Below, in pieces: positions 31,617 to 42,830 of a stretch of 64,000 bases of DNA. The position numbers and the translations under genes are program-made. The stretch lies in contig NC_047068.1 of the NCBI RefSeq assembly GCF_902459465.1, positions 11,920,195-11,984,194 of the forward strand, given 5' to 3'. The stretch's first letter is position 1; each line of letters begins with the position of its first letter. The stretch comes from Asterias rubens (lineage: Eukaryota > Echinodermata > Asteroidea > Forcipulatida > Asteriidae). Under the pieces are notes generated by a model. It was not told the DNA's origin. It made no database searches and saw nothing but the letters and a program-made list of their open reading frames with translations.

Positions 31617-31747
31617 AGGCCGTGTCCGAATTGGCGACTTTGGCTACAGCTACGGCTAGATCAGCGCGTCTGTCAGTGTTGAAGAATAGCAGACGCGCGC
31701 GCCCTAGCCGTAGCTGTAGCCGAAGTCGCCAATTCGGACACGGCTTA
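31617..31747. mobile_element. short fold-back MITE with about 50-bp arms
   Basis: The arms AAGGCCGTGTCCGAATTGGC and GCCAATTCGGACACGGCTTA extend through the GGCTACAGCTACGGCTAG / CTAGCCGTAGCTGTAGCC pair. The loop is only about 30 bp. Confidence 0.8.
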
Positions 31748-31749
31748 AG

Positions 31750-32885
31750 ATGCCAATAAAATGCCCGGGGATTAACCTAGGCTAGGTTAGAGGTCAACTC
31801 TCTTACAATATTCACAAGCCTCGAAGTGTGACATCAGAGGTTCAGGCTAAAGCAGCGTCATCTTTACAACAAAACGTTTTAGAAAAGGAGTATCTGGCAC
31901 CGGTTTCCTCTAATCAGTATGGAAGTACGAGTATAAGTAAACATGGAGGTAGACACCGCCATTTTGTGACTTGTTGAATTAATTTGGTGTTCCTAATGAT
32001 CTCATCACCATTGGACATTATGTCCAGAAAGTAAAAACCATAATTCTGATTTACCTAGAAGAATGAATAATGTTTACGTAGCAAAAGTATGGGCAATTTA
32101 TTATATTATGCGAAGATTAAAAACTGTCGTTTTATACACACAGTTTCCCATGCGCTCTCGACTTTCCACTATTTATTGTGGATAGACCTACCCTGCTACA
32201 TACGATTGGATATTGAACGCGCCACTGTGTTCAAAGACTAGTGTCGCACTTGGTGTACCTTCACATATACACAAAAACACCTTTGTTGAACAACGTGTGT
32301 GCTTTTTATGTCTAAAAAGACACATTAAAGATGCTATGTCAGATTTTTGGCCCCAAACATTAAAAAAATAGATTTGTTTGAGTGAATGGTATTTCAAAGA
32401 GTATCACCCGCTTTTACTTTTAATGGTCAGGAACCATGACAAAAATGTAAAACGTTTCTTATAAAACACATGAGAATCGGTCACGTGATATAATTATTGT
32501 CGGGATCCCGACAAAAATTTTGAGCACTTTATTTCACTGCTACTAATAATTGGCGGACTTTTTCGAGCAATGGCTCAAATGAAAGCTTGTAACTATCTCG
32601 AACCCCATCAAAATACAAATTTAATTTTAAATCCAAATGTTTGGGTCAAATCGGCCAAAAAAATCACAAAAACGGCCAAACATCTTTAACAAACTGAGTC
32701 CAATGGACCAAACTATACCAAGAAGGTCTGCCTCCAAACACGGCTCACCCTTTTTGGTCATGTAGGTAATAATAACCCTATAGAATGCCATGTAAGGTGT
32801 GGCGCATAAGTTCACATTACGAGAACGAACGAATGAACGCGTGTTCCAATGTGGGATTCCCCCCCCCCCCCCCCAGCCGGCCGGC
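31750..32885. other. unannotated spacer
   Basis: Only an M1 fragment at about 32228-32315 (GACTAGTGTCGCACTTGGTG, CAACGTGTGTGCTTT) is recognisable. Confidence 0.4.
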
Positions 32886-33470
32886 CCCGGAGATTCGGTC
32901 CCCCATTAAGGCAAACTGTGTACAAACTTCTTCTGATAGCGCCCTCTTTTTAGTCACCCTCCTACAGCACATGTTCATTTCCCATTGGGGGTCCGAATCT
33001 CCGGGACACCGGTGCCGAGTTCGGGCGGTGTGTTCTTGGGTGCTCGAGAACAAGACGGATCGCTGTTCTTGTTTCATCCGCTAAAACGACGATGTGATTA
33101 AAGCGCCACGAAAAGAGGTTCAGTACTGGCTGGTCATGTGAAAACGTGGTTCGTCAGTTAAATAGGATGTTGTTTAACAGTTGGAAACCCGACAGTAGAA
33201 AAGAGACCACACTTTCATTATTTTCTTTGGGATGACTATTTTAATCAAACTTTCAACTTATCAATATTAACTTTAAACAATCTATTTTAAAGTCATTTTG
33301 CCATCTAATTTACTTATTCTCTTGATGCTGTGCTGTCACTTTGTAAAGTGTTGTTCTCGAAACCCCCGATGAAAGGTGGTGTGTGATCTTGTTCCGAGTG
33401 AATCATTCTCGATCGTTCGGGCGTGAGAACAGCCCACTCGGGCCAAGAACACACCACCCGAACTCAGTCC
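32886..33470. mobile_element. two adjacent fold-back MITEs
   Basis: 32886-33006 has ends CCCCGGAGATTCGGTCCCC and GGGGGTCCGAATCTCCGGG (family of 1386-1474). 33014-33470 has ends GAGTTCGGGCGGTGTGTTCT and AGAACACACCACCCGAACTC. A poly-C run precedes the first. Confidence 0.7.
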
Positions 33471-34690
33471 GGGTGTTTGTTCAAAGTTGATGCGGCGGCG
33501 CCCTTATAATATTGGATCTAGGAAAAGCAAGAGGCGTTTATAACAAGTGTATTCAATTACCAGATCTTGTCGATATACTCACTTTATGCATACTACGTTT
33601 AGTGAGGTCCTACACCCCAAAGTAGTGTTTTTTTTAGGCATAATTTTCGCTACAGAGATCTGGATAGCATATTAAAATAATAAAGCCTACTAAACAATCA
33701 CTTTTTAAATAAGTTAAAACTCAATTTTTCTTAATTGTTACTCCAATATCATAACTTGAATTCAAATGTAAGCAAGTTATGGTATAATTGACACTTCTGG
33801 TTAACGGATGAGCGTGAACGAGCGGAGTGGAGTGTAGTCTTTGGTGACAACGACTGAAGAAATAATAGAATACACTTGGAAACGATGGGTCTTGTCTCAT
33901 TGTAATATAAGTTGACTATATCAGAATAGAGGTGCTGGACCTAGCTCTTAGGTTTGAGAGGCGAGTCTCTTAAGTATAGGGAAAATCGAAGGAGTAGTCG
34001 AGGCCCAGAGTGAATGTTGGGGAGACGATGGGATTTTGGTGGTTGGTGAGTGCTTGACTTAAATGATGTTACACAAGAGTAACATACCATTGGTCAAGTT
34101 ATACAGGTTTTAGTATCGTCTATTAATAGAATGACAAATTTATTTTCCTTACGAGTTCTCAGGAGAAAACCATTATGAATTGTGTTGCGAAGCACAAAAT
34201 ATTTAATAATGTTATTGCTAACCTCTCCGTCTTTGTTGTAATGTAAGTTTAAATTTTTGTTATTGCTGTAACCCATTCCCCAGGGTAAAGTGTTTGTTCG
34301 GGTTAAAAAAAAAGTCGATACAACACAATACACTGTATTGATGACCCCATCTCCCAGAAAATGGTTTAATTGGTCAACAAAATAATGGTCCGTACTGGGG
34401 ACTATTGAGGTCAAAGCCTGTGAATGTTTGTGGTGGCTTTTATGACAAGAAGTGTGATGACCGAGGATATGTGCAACCTGTTGAGAAACAAACAACTATC
34501 GTGGAATTCTAGAGATAATAGTGGACAATCTTCCTCTTTACAATAATGAAGCTAAATGAACAGTATTGTTGAAACAGGAATGTTAATCTGTCAGCCTGAG
34601 ATTACCCCTTTACAATACTTGGTGTTAGCTTTCAAGATCCCTACTTGAATAAAGAACGTCCCGAACTGGACGACTATAGATACCTTTAAA
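33471..34690. other. unannotated spacer
   Basis: AT-rich, with no long conserved frame. A weakly open frame at 34094-34495 (minus) has no features that I recognise. Confidence 0.35.
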
Positions 34691-35910
34691 GAAGAACTAT
34701 TTAAAATAGGTTTAGTACAAATCAAACTCACCCAAAGGACATTATTGTCCCTAGATTCTGTCTCGCATGAACTATTTTGAAAGGGAACTCTACCCCACAC
34801 TGAGATAGATTGAATGAGTACAACGGGTTTAGCTTAACATTGTCTTATCCTCCTTTTGGTCAGTCGAAATCGGTTTAGTCAGCAATCTTTCTATGGTGGT
34901 TAGAGGTTGTTGACAACTCAAACTCATCTGAAGGACATTAAAGACTAATGGTTGCGCTGAGGTTTAAAAGTCAGCAGTTCAACTTTACTACCCCGCCAAG
35001 ACTACCGTCAATTGCAAAATAGTTTTAAAACAGTCGTACGCTTGAATATCAAAGCAAAACACAATAAGTACCAACATCAGAACAAACTTGTCGATTTTAT
35101 TTATGCATCACTAAACTATACAAAGGGTACAAGAAAATATATTGTAAGTAGAAAAACGACAATGCAGGAAAGAGAATTCATACTCAGATTAGGACAAAGA
35201 TTCCACAAAGAGTTACTTTGTACTGAATATCAGAGTTTAGAGAACAATTACTATAAGCTTGAAATTAACTGACATCGAATGGTTATTTTGAAGAAACTAA
35301 TAAACTAAAATAACAAAATGTTACTGGTCCTAACACTTTTTATTTGCTAATTCGATTTTGTTTGATAAACAAGGTAAAAAAGAAAATAGTCCAGTACGTT
35401 TAAAGCCAGTGGACACTATTGGTAAATGTCAAAGACAAGTCTTCTCACTTGGTATACCTCAACATATGCGTAAAATAACAAATCTGTGAAAATTTGAGCT
35501 CGATTGGTCATCGGAGTTGCGAGATAACTATGAAAAAACCACCCTTGTCACACGAAGCTGTGTGCGTTTATAGATGGTTGATTTCGAGACCTCAAAATCT
35601 AAACTTGAGGTCTCGAAATCAAATTCGTGGAAAATTACTTCTTTCTCGCAAACTACTCCACTTCAGAGGGAGCTGTTCTCACAATGTTTTATACTACCAA
35701 CCTCTCCCCATTACTCGCTACCAAGTACGGTTTTATGATTATAATTATTTTGAGTAATTACCAATAGTGTCCACTGCCTTTAAATATTGTCGCACATCAC
35801 TCAGATGCATCCAGGATTGGATGAAGAAATCATGCTCTTTTAAACCAACAGCTTGGACCAGGCATGGCTTCAAAGTTTGTAGAAACTTATATTGTGATAT
35901 TTATATATAA
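34690..35910 (+). repeat. unclassified repeat F, older copy, split by an M1 MITE
   Basis: Blocks CTCACCCAAAGGACATTATT, CGCATGAACTATTTTGAAA, GTACCAACATCAGAACAAAC and GATGCATCCAGGATTGGATG are shared in the same order with 45030-45830 and 60610-61400. 50990-51165 matches only the first part. An M1 copy is inserted at 35401-35784. Confidence 0.65.
35399..35785 (+). mobile_element. M1 MITE, full-length, inserted in repeat F
   Basis: The ends TAAAGCCAGTGGACACTATT and CAATAGTGTCCACTGCCTTT are intact, as is the inner TTTCGAGACCTCA palindrome. Confidence 0.82.
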
Positions 35911-36441
35911 TGAATAGGGTAGGTGGCCTTAGCTTTCGATCCAATCCGGACCTTCTTCAGAGGCATAAAACAAGTACAAACAAATACATATCCATTTATA
36001 GAAAAAGAGAGGGGGAAAGGATCCAGAAAGAAGCGGGAAAATAACAGCCAACCATAGTTTCTATTTCAGAGACAATATTGGTGGCTATGAACCAATAGGA
36101 GTGAAGTGGCGAGGACAAAGGGTGTTTAGAATGAAGGGATGGGTTACTGGACCATAAAAGTGGTAAATGTATTGTTCGACAACAATGCAGGGAGACATGA
36201 AAGGGTAGGATTAGAGAGCAAGTGGATCATGATGCAACTAACAATGGTCAGTTAATAAAAATAGCAAGATCAAAGGTATGATGATTTTAAAAATAGGTAT
36301 GAGGGACCTGTGGAAAAAAAGGGGGTTACTTACATCAGATAGTTACAGTGATGAATTTATAAAAACAACTTTAAACTAGATTAATTTATACTTTATGTGC
36401 AAAATATATACAACATAAGTGAAGTGGAGGGTAATGAGAAG

Positions 36442-37294
36442 TTATTTAACACCAGTGTTTATGTCGAGTCCAAAGGGTTTGACTGTCTTGAGTTGGTGGA
36501 TCCAGTGTGATTCTCTACTCTTGCGGTGTGTGTCATCACCATTGCAAGCTTCAATCACCAGAAGTTCAACATCAATGACACTATGATTGGGGCTTTTGAA
36601 GTGGATAGAGACTGGGTACGGTTTCTTAGTCTTTATGGAAGAGACATGATTTGCAAAGCGAAGACTAAGTTTTGTCTTAGTCTCTCCCACATATTGTAGC
36701 CCACATCTCTTACATGATATGACATAGACTACATTAGACGTGCTGCATTCAGAGTTAGTCTTGATGTTGTATGAAGAGCCAGTGGTATGACTCTTCACCT
36801 TAAGTGAGGGCTTAATGTGCAGACACGTTTTGCATTTGGAACGGGTACATTTGTGACAGCCCAGTATATCTGTCGGGGGTTGTGTTTGGACTGTACCTGG
36901 GGGAAGTTTGGCCCTGACTAGTATGTCACCAAGGTTCTTAGGGCGGCGGAATGCAACCATGGGAACCTCAGGGATTGCTGAGTGTATTCTGCTGGAGGAG
37001 TGAAGTATAGACATGTTATTATTGAGAATTGAGGGAAGTTTGGGTAGTTTGGGGTGGAAGGTAGTGACCAAAGCCACTCTATTGGTAGGAGCTTTTAGTC
37101 AACAGAGTATGACGAGGTACGTTGAGAGCCCTGTCGATAGCAAGTTGGACCCTACGTTCGCTATGTCCCCTAGATACAAGGTATTTCCTTAGTTCTGATG
37201 AGCGCCTCTTGTACAGGGTACTGTGGAACAGATACGCCTGATACGTAAGGCCTGACTGTAAGCAATTGCCTTCTTACAGTGACCAGGGTGACAG
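36442..37294 (-). pseudogene. Penelope-like linker and GIY-YIG endonuclease, broken upstream
   Basis: Residues from VALVTTFHPKLPKLPSILNN onward are open to the stop at 36442. The GIY-YIG core is VVYVISCKRCGLQYVGETKT, and a Cys-rich linker GCHKCTRSKCKTC precedes it. Between 37100 and 37294 the frame is broken by stops and shifts. Confidence 0.83.
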
Positions 37295-38345
37295 CTAGGT
37301 GTCGGTGGGTTTACTGTAAACATCTGTGACAAGGCCATTAGGAGACTTGGTTATTGTCACATCTAGAATGTTCACACTGGTGAGAGATTGTTCGGTAGTG
37401 AACTTTATGGTGGGGTGAAATGAGTTGATATAGTCAATAAACTCATCCAAGCTGTCTTGGTCACCACACCAGATGGAGAAAATATCATCAATAAATCTCC
37501 ACCAAACTAGTGGTCGGTTGGGGGCGGAGGACAGGAGTCTGTCCTCCAACTGAGACATGAATAGGTTAGCATATGAGGGTGCCATTTTGGTACCCATGGC
37601 AGTACCCTAAATGTGAAATTATTCTTCATTAGAATGTGGCTCATGAGTTCCTTAATATGACTCACTGAGGGGCGGGACTGATTACTAGCATTGAGGGCAG
37701 AGACACATGCACTCATGCCTTCATGATGGGGTATGTTAGTATACAGTGATGAAACATCAAAAGTAACCAAAATAGCAGAGTCAGGTATTTGGTGCTTGAC
37801 CTCATCTAGTTTGTGGAGAAAGTCTTTGGTGTCCTTGATGAAGGAAGGAATATGGCAGACTAAGGGTTTGAGGAAGCTATCGACAAACTCAGAAATGCGC
37901 TCTGTGGGGCTACCATTCCCAGATACAATAGGTCTCCCCGGGTTAATGGGCTTGTGTATCTTGGGTAGAAGGTAGAACCTTGCTGTACGGGGGTCATGTG
38001 GGAGGACATAGTTAAATGTGTCTTTCTCAATACCATTGGCGTTATAAATCTTAACCAGGGTGTCACTGATATCTTGGGAGAAAGATTCAGTGGGATCAGA
38101 AGCACATTCAATGTAATGATCAGTGTTACTGAGCTGTCTAAGGCCCTCAGCAATGTAGTCATGTGTGTTCATGACTACAACTGCGGACCCCTTGTCAGCC
38201 CGTTTAATCATTATGTCTGGTGATTGGCGGAGTTGTGTAAGGGCGTGCCGCTCATCTTGGGGGAGGTTATTGGGAGTAGGGGTACTGGGGGCCTTAAGAA
38301 CCTCGGAGTTAACCGAATTGATGTATGTCTCTAGAGACACATCTC
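37295..38345 (-). pseudogene. Penelope-like reverse transcriptase, frameshifted
   Basis: Motifs in order: IMIKRADKGSAVVVMN, ARFYLLPKIHKPINPGRPIV, ILVTFDVSSLYTNIPH, GTKMAPSYANLFM and WWRFIDDIFSIWCG. At about 37606-37615 the frame changes and a short stretch expected between the NNFTF and GTAMGTK motifs is missing, so the copy cannot make a full RT. Confidence 0.85.
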
Positions 38346-39140
38346 GTGTTATATATATATATATATTGTTGTTGTTTTTTGTTTGTTTCATGTGAAAACA
38401 TGTATTTCCCAATAATGAGCCTACACTATTTACTACGGTGTCTCTCCAACAAAGGGTAAAGTTCCTGGATGATGTCTCGCATCGAATCACAGACGATTTG
38501 GTTATATAAACTGTGTTGTATATTATTTCCGAGAAAATAGAATTAGCTGTTGCAAACAACTTACCAACCAAATGGACCGAGAGTATAACTGCAAAAAATA
38601 TTTAATGGCCTGACGTTTCGACCCTAGCAGAGTCTTTCTCGAAGGCTAAATGACAGCACAACAAACATGAACAGGTAACTAAGTGAAGCATAAGCAGTGA
38701 AGTGGAAATACATGAATGGGGTTAGAAAGCATACATAAAAAAGCAGGGGGTAAACAATGAATAGGGGGACAAAAAGGGGGGTGAAGGGAAGGGACTGGCT
38801 TGACCACAAGCAAGAAGATGGAAACACAAAGGACAAAATCGAGGGTGGTGAGGTTGGGTAAAAAGTAATTTATTAGTGAATGAGGCTCAGGCTAAAAGGC
38901 TATGGGAAAAAAAGGAGACGGCAAAACAAAAGGTTTATAGTCGTTTCCTTCTTGGATGTTCAGACAATGGGGTTGAATGGTCTGGAGGCGTCTAATCCAG
39001 AGTTTCTCCCTACTCGAACGCACAGTCTCTCTGTGGTTGTTTTATATTATTTCCACTACACAATTGACATAAAATCCCTGATGCCGCCTCGCTTTGAATC
39101 ACAAACGATTAATTTGTTTTATTGGGGGGGGGGTTGATAT
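38346..39140. repeat. Penelope-associated flank with terminal-repeat-like pieces
   Basis: A TA microsatellite is followed by GTGAAAACATGT ... CCTACACTATTTACTACGGT (also at 62075-62120). A block CGCATCGAATCACAGACGAT/TTGGTTATATAA also occurs at 40905 and 41062. At 38610-38645 a hammerhead-like segment (minus strand GACTCTGCTAGGGTCGAAAC) recurs in the plus sense at 47993-48022. Confidence 0.5.
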
Positions 39141-39329
39141 CTACTCCACAATGAATGCCAGGTGTGATTTGGTCTAATTGCTTTTTCGTTCGGAAAGAGT
39201 ATCAGTTTTCAGACTGACTTTTAGTTGCAAACCTATAAGAATTAAAGCTTGCCGTACAAATGTCAGCAATGTCAGGCGAATAACCGGATACAAAACCCTA
39301 TTCTTTCACCACAGTTCTTTTTTTCAAGG

Positions 39330-39610
39330 TGGAAAGACAGTTGTTTTGAACCCAACTTTTATGAGCGTCATCTCAAACAAGAGGTGATCATTGAACAAAA
39401 GTTTTCCTTCTTCTGTGCTTCAGAACAGCTTTCTGAGTAATTTCGGAAAAAGGTTTTTTGTAATAAGTTTGAGCCTTCATTTCCAAAATTTTAAAGCTGC
39501 AAGTGATGTTCAATACGGCCGCATTCAAATCAATTCAGTTCAATTTGTTTCATTTTATGTGAAACACGTGAAATTCGTTATTCTCTGGAGAGCATATTTG
39601 TCCATATAAA
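39330..39610 (+). repeat. old relic of the DIRS-associated 5' flank
   Basis: CTTCAGAACAGCTTTCTGAG ... CGGCCGCATTCAAATCAATT is a diverged match to CATCAGAACAAGATTCTGGG ... GGCCATATTCAATTCAACT at 44715-44840. Confidence 0.45.
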
Positions 39611-40265
39611 CACATTACTTCAGAGGCCGCGGCCGAGTTAGGGCGGTCTTTTCTTGGCCCAAGTGCGCTGTTCGCACGCCCGAACGATGAGAACACGACC
39701 AAAGAACAACCATAGATATATTATACAAATATTGACTGCTTCGAGTGCTTTGGTTAAAACTATGACTCCCGTGGTGATCCCCGGAGCGTTCTATTTTATT
39801 ATATTACATAAATGATTTATTAAAGATAATATTGGTCATGTTTAACCCAGGTAACTCCGCACCCGAGACTGTTATTAACTATGTTTTATTTGACACCATA
39901 TTCAGCTGAGATTTCTTTAAGTCTCATTTTATTTTTTATTTTATTTATTTTTATTTATTTATTGATATCCAACAGCGGAAAGCCGCCACTTACAGGAATC
40001 GTTAAAAACTATGTAAAAATATAAATTTAAATATGAATATAAATACAACAATATATAACATTAAAAATTAAACATTGATAAAAACATTATTATAAGTAGA
40101 CAAAAATAGTACACCGAAACCCACTTCAAACAGACCAGGGAATACCAACAAGTATTACAGAAAACAGTTCTATTTCGTTTGCCATTGGACCTCTAAATGG
40201 CTTAAGATTGCACCACGGAGCACCTAGAATGCAAAATTTCATGGGCCCTTAAGCAGGCCCGAACC
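39611..40265. other. spacer with a LINE-tail-like AT-rich piece
   Basis: 39935-40100 (TTTATTTATTGATATCCAAC, CAGCGGAAAGCCGCCAC) looks like the reverse of a retroposon 3' end. A fold-back fragment related to 33014 (GAGTTAGGGCGGTCTTTTCT) is at 39630-39710. Confidence 0.4.
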
Positions 40266-40400
40266 CCTCAGGCGGACCTGGGCCCTTAGGCGGACCCGGG
40301 CCCCGTTATGCAGACCCGGGCCCTTAGGCGGACCCGGGCCCTTAGACGGACCCGGGCCCTTAGGCGGACCCGGGCCCTTAGGCGGACTCGGACCCCAGGC
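40266..40400 (+). repeat. 18-bp minisatellite (GGCGGACCCGGGCCCTTA)n
   Basis: About seven imperfect units, with variants AGACGGACCC and ATGCAGACCC. The minus strand gives an open frame that looks collagen-like (KGPGPPKGPG), which is an artefact of the repeat. Confidence 0.85.
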
Positions 40401-41029
40401 CGTAAAGGCTTCACGTTCTATCTTTAATAGATTTGCCCCTCTAAAATTTCTGATCTTGATCCACCCTGACGATGCTAGTAATGATAGGGATGAAACGCCG
40501 TCTGAGCATGATATGCAGAAAAATGTGGATACGAAGCTATAATTGAGTTGTTTTTTAGATAAAATAACCATGATAGCAAAATGGTGCATCATAGCTTGAA
40601 ATAAGCTTTAAATTCCAACATCTGAGAGGGGGCACATCACTCGTCAGACTCCCTAGATTACACCAGAGAGCATATACGGCCTAAAATTTTCACGGGGCCC
40701 TAAAGCTGGACCTGGACCCCACGCCGTAAATGTTATGACTAAAGGCCGGTTTTTAGCCGGTCGCGCGATGGAAATCTTGAAACGCGATCATAGGCCTTAA
40801 CGATGTCCCCCCCCCCCCCATCTTTCAATTTTATAACAAACGGTTCCAAACGCTTTTCAAAGACCAACTCGACCGATCAAAGGCAACGTGTTCAATGTCC
40901 CTGGGTGCTTCCTCGCGTTGAATCGCAGACGATTTGGTTATATAATCTGTGTTGGGGATGTCCATCAATGAGCATTGTGCAATGTTGCACAATTCTCAGA
41001 ATTATTTAGAGTAATCTTAAGAAGCTCAT

Positions 41030-42274
41030 CTAACAAAGGGTAATAAAGTCCATGGGTGCGTCCTCGCATCGAATCACAGACGATATGGTTATATAATCTG
41101 TGTTGAGGGATTTCCAAACAGGAGTTTGCTCTCGTGATATTTTGTCCAAAATTCTACAGAGCAAACAGAAAGGTGGAAAAATGTAAGGTGTTATACCAAA
41201 CCACTGCATTGAGAAAGCGTCAATGGCCCATGCGTTAGAGTCTGATTTCCATGACACATAGCAATCTATCTTATTATGAATATAAGATGCAAACAAATCA
41301 ACATCTGGGTATATTTGTGTTTTGTTGACAACATCCCAGAATATACGTGAGTTGAGACTCAATTCTTTATTCAATTTCTTACGAGAAAGATAATCTGCAG
41401 TGGTATTATGTACTCCCGCGATATGGGTTGCGGATAGAGTAATATTTCTTTCGATACACCAAAGGAACATTTTTGATGCGAGGTCATTTAAGGGACCAAC
41501 AGTTCCCCCCATTCTCGAAATATAAGACACAGCTGTGCTATTGTCTGATTTGATCAGAACATGAACATTATTGAGAGTTTCACAGAGAGTTAGCAATGCA
41601 TTTTGAGCTGCCAATAACTCCAACATATTTATATGCAACTGTTGTTGTGTTTTGGACCACTTACCCTGTGTGTAAGAGTTGTCCGTTTCGGAGACTGCAC
41701 CCCAGCCGGTATTACTGGCATCTGTACAGATAACAATAGTAATGGGTGGTTTTTTAATTGACGATTTTACATCATCGCATGGAATATCCAACCACCATGT
41801 TGTCTCTTCTCTTATAGTTTGGTTTACTGCAATATTTGCATCATAATTGCCATACTCATTTTTTAGGGTATTCGATTTGGCAGATTCGAGTTTTCTAAAA
41901 TGCAATTTTCCTCTTGGAAAAGCATCAAATGTGGCAATAATCATGCCTATCAATTTTGTGAGATTCCGTAAAGTCAAGACTTTCTTTTCCAGAATTTGTG
42001 TTCCCTCCGATTTTAACTTGTGTATTTTCGACTTTGGAACATTGATCGTCATTGTTTTGGAATCGATCTCAACGCCCAGGTAAGTTGAATGGGTCTGCGG
42101 TTTCAAGCAGGATTTTCCCTTGTTTATATGGAATCCCAAATATTCCAATAACTGTACCACAAAGGTTGTTTGTTCATTGCTTTCATTCTCCGATGAAGCC
42201 ATGATCAGAATATCGTCAATAAAAATTACCAACCGAATTCCTTTACTTCTTGCTGTTGCAATGACTGGTTTCAT
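41030..42274 (-). pseudogene. DIRS copy A reverse transcriptase C-terminal part and RNase H
   Basis: It begins MKPVIATARSKG, then the catalytic LVIFIDDILIM. RNase H follows with ITIVICTDASNTGWGAV, LELLAAQNALL, VLIKSDNSTAVSYI and TTADYLSRKK, then PDVDLFASYIHNKIDCYVSW and AIDAFSMQWFGITPYIFPPF. The ORF is cut after LLCRILDKISREQT and ends in unrelated sequence at 41030, so the domains normally 3' of this (tyrosine recombinase) are lost. Confidence 0.87.
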
Positions 42275-42830
42275 CCGAAAGGTAAACAGGTGAATCTATA
42301 GAACTGATTCTCCCATGAAAAGCACAGATAAGATTGATCAATCTCACACATTGGGATTGCGAAGTACGCATCTTTCAGGTCAATGGAAGTAAGGAAGTCA
42401 TTGGATTGAATAATTTCCTTAACTAGTTTTATATTTTCCATTTTAAAATGTTCATATCTGACAAAAGTATTCAAATCTTTCAGATTTATAACCGGTCTCA
42501 GTCCACCAGATTTTTTAGGAATGAGGAAAATGTTCGATACGAACCGACAGTTAGACCTTTCAGTGGGCTGAATTGCACCCTTTTGAAGGAGTTCTTTTAT
42601 CTCCTGATTTACAGTCTGGATTTCCTCATTAGAAAACATTATTCTTTTTGGTTTGACTGATTGTACAGGGCGTGCAATGAAATCAATTTTGCAGCCTGAT
42701 ATGGTGTTTAGAATCCACCTGTCGGAGGTAATCTGAGACCAATTATAATGGTGAAACTTTAACTGCCCGGCACATGCCGAAATTGCAGTGGAGTCATGTT
42801 TTACATACCAGTTTTTTGTTTCAGTAAATT
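42271..42830 (-). pseudogene. DIRS copy A reverse transcriptase, N-terminal part
   Basis: The frame is open from about 42830 and carries RFVSNIFLIPKKSGGLRPVI, NLKDLNTFVRYEHFKMENI, FLTSIDLKDAYFAIPM (first catalytic Asp) and FTCLPFG, then a stop. The stop is caused by a deletion directly after PFG. Confidence 0.85.

Larger units (their letters stand above)
35925..38345 (-). mobile_element. Penelope-like retroelement, broken
   Basis: The order on the minus strand is reverse transcriptase, linker with Cys residues, then GIY-YIG endonuclease. This is the Penelope-like architecture. The RT is interrupted by small deletions and frameshifts. The 3' part (35925-36440) is non-coding and ends near a hammerhead-like stretch (minus strand CTGAAGAAGGTCCGGATT then GATCGAAAGC). 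The 5' limit is a TA microsatellite at 38350-38366. Confidence 0.8.

Noticed and set aside
32785..33084. 100-codon frame on either strand
   Set aside because: It spans a poly-C run and the ends of two fold-back MITEs; no conserved protein.
40239..40592. Collagen-like open frame on the minus strand (repeated KGPGPP)
   Set aside because: It is the translation of the GGCGGACCCGGGCCCTTA minisatellite; there is no start context, flanking exon or longer collagen frame.
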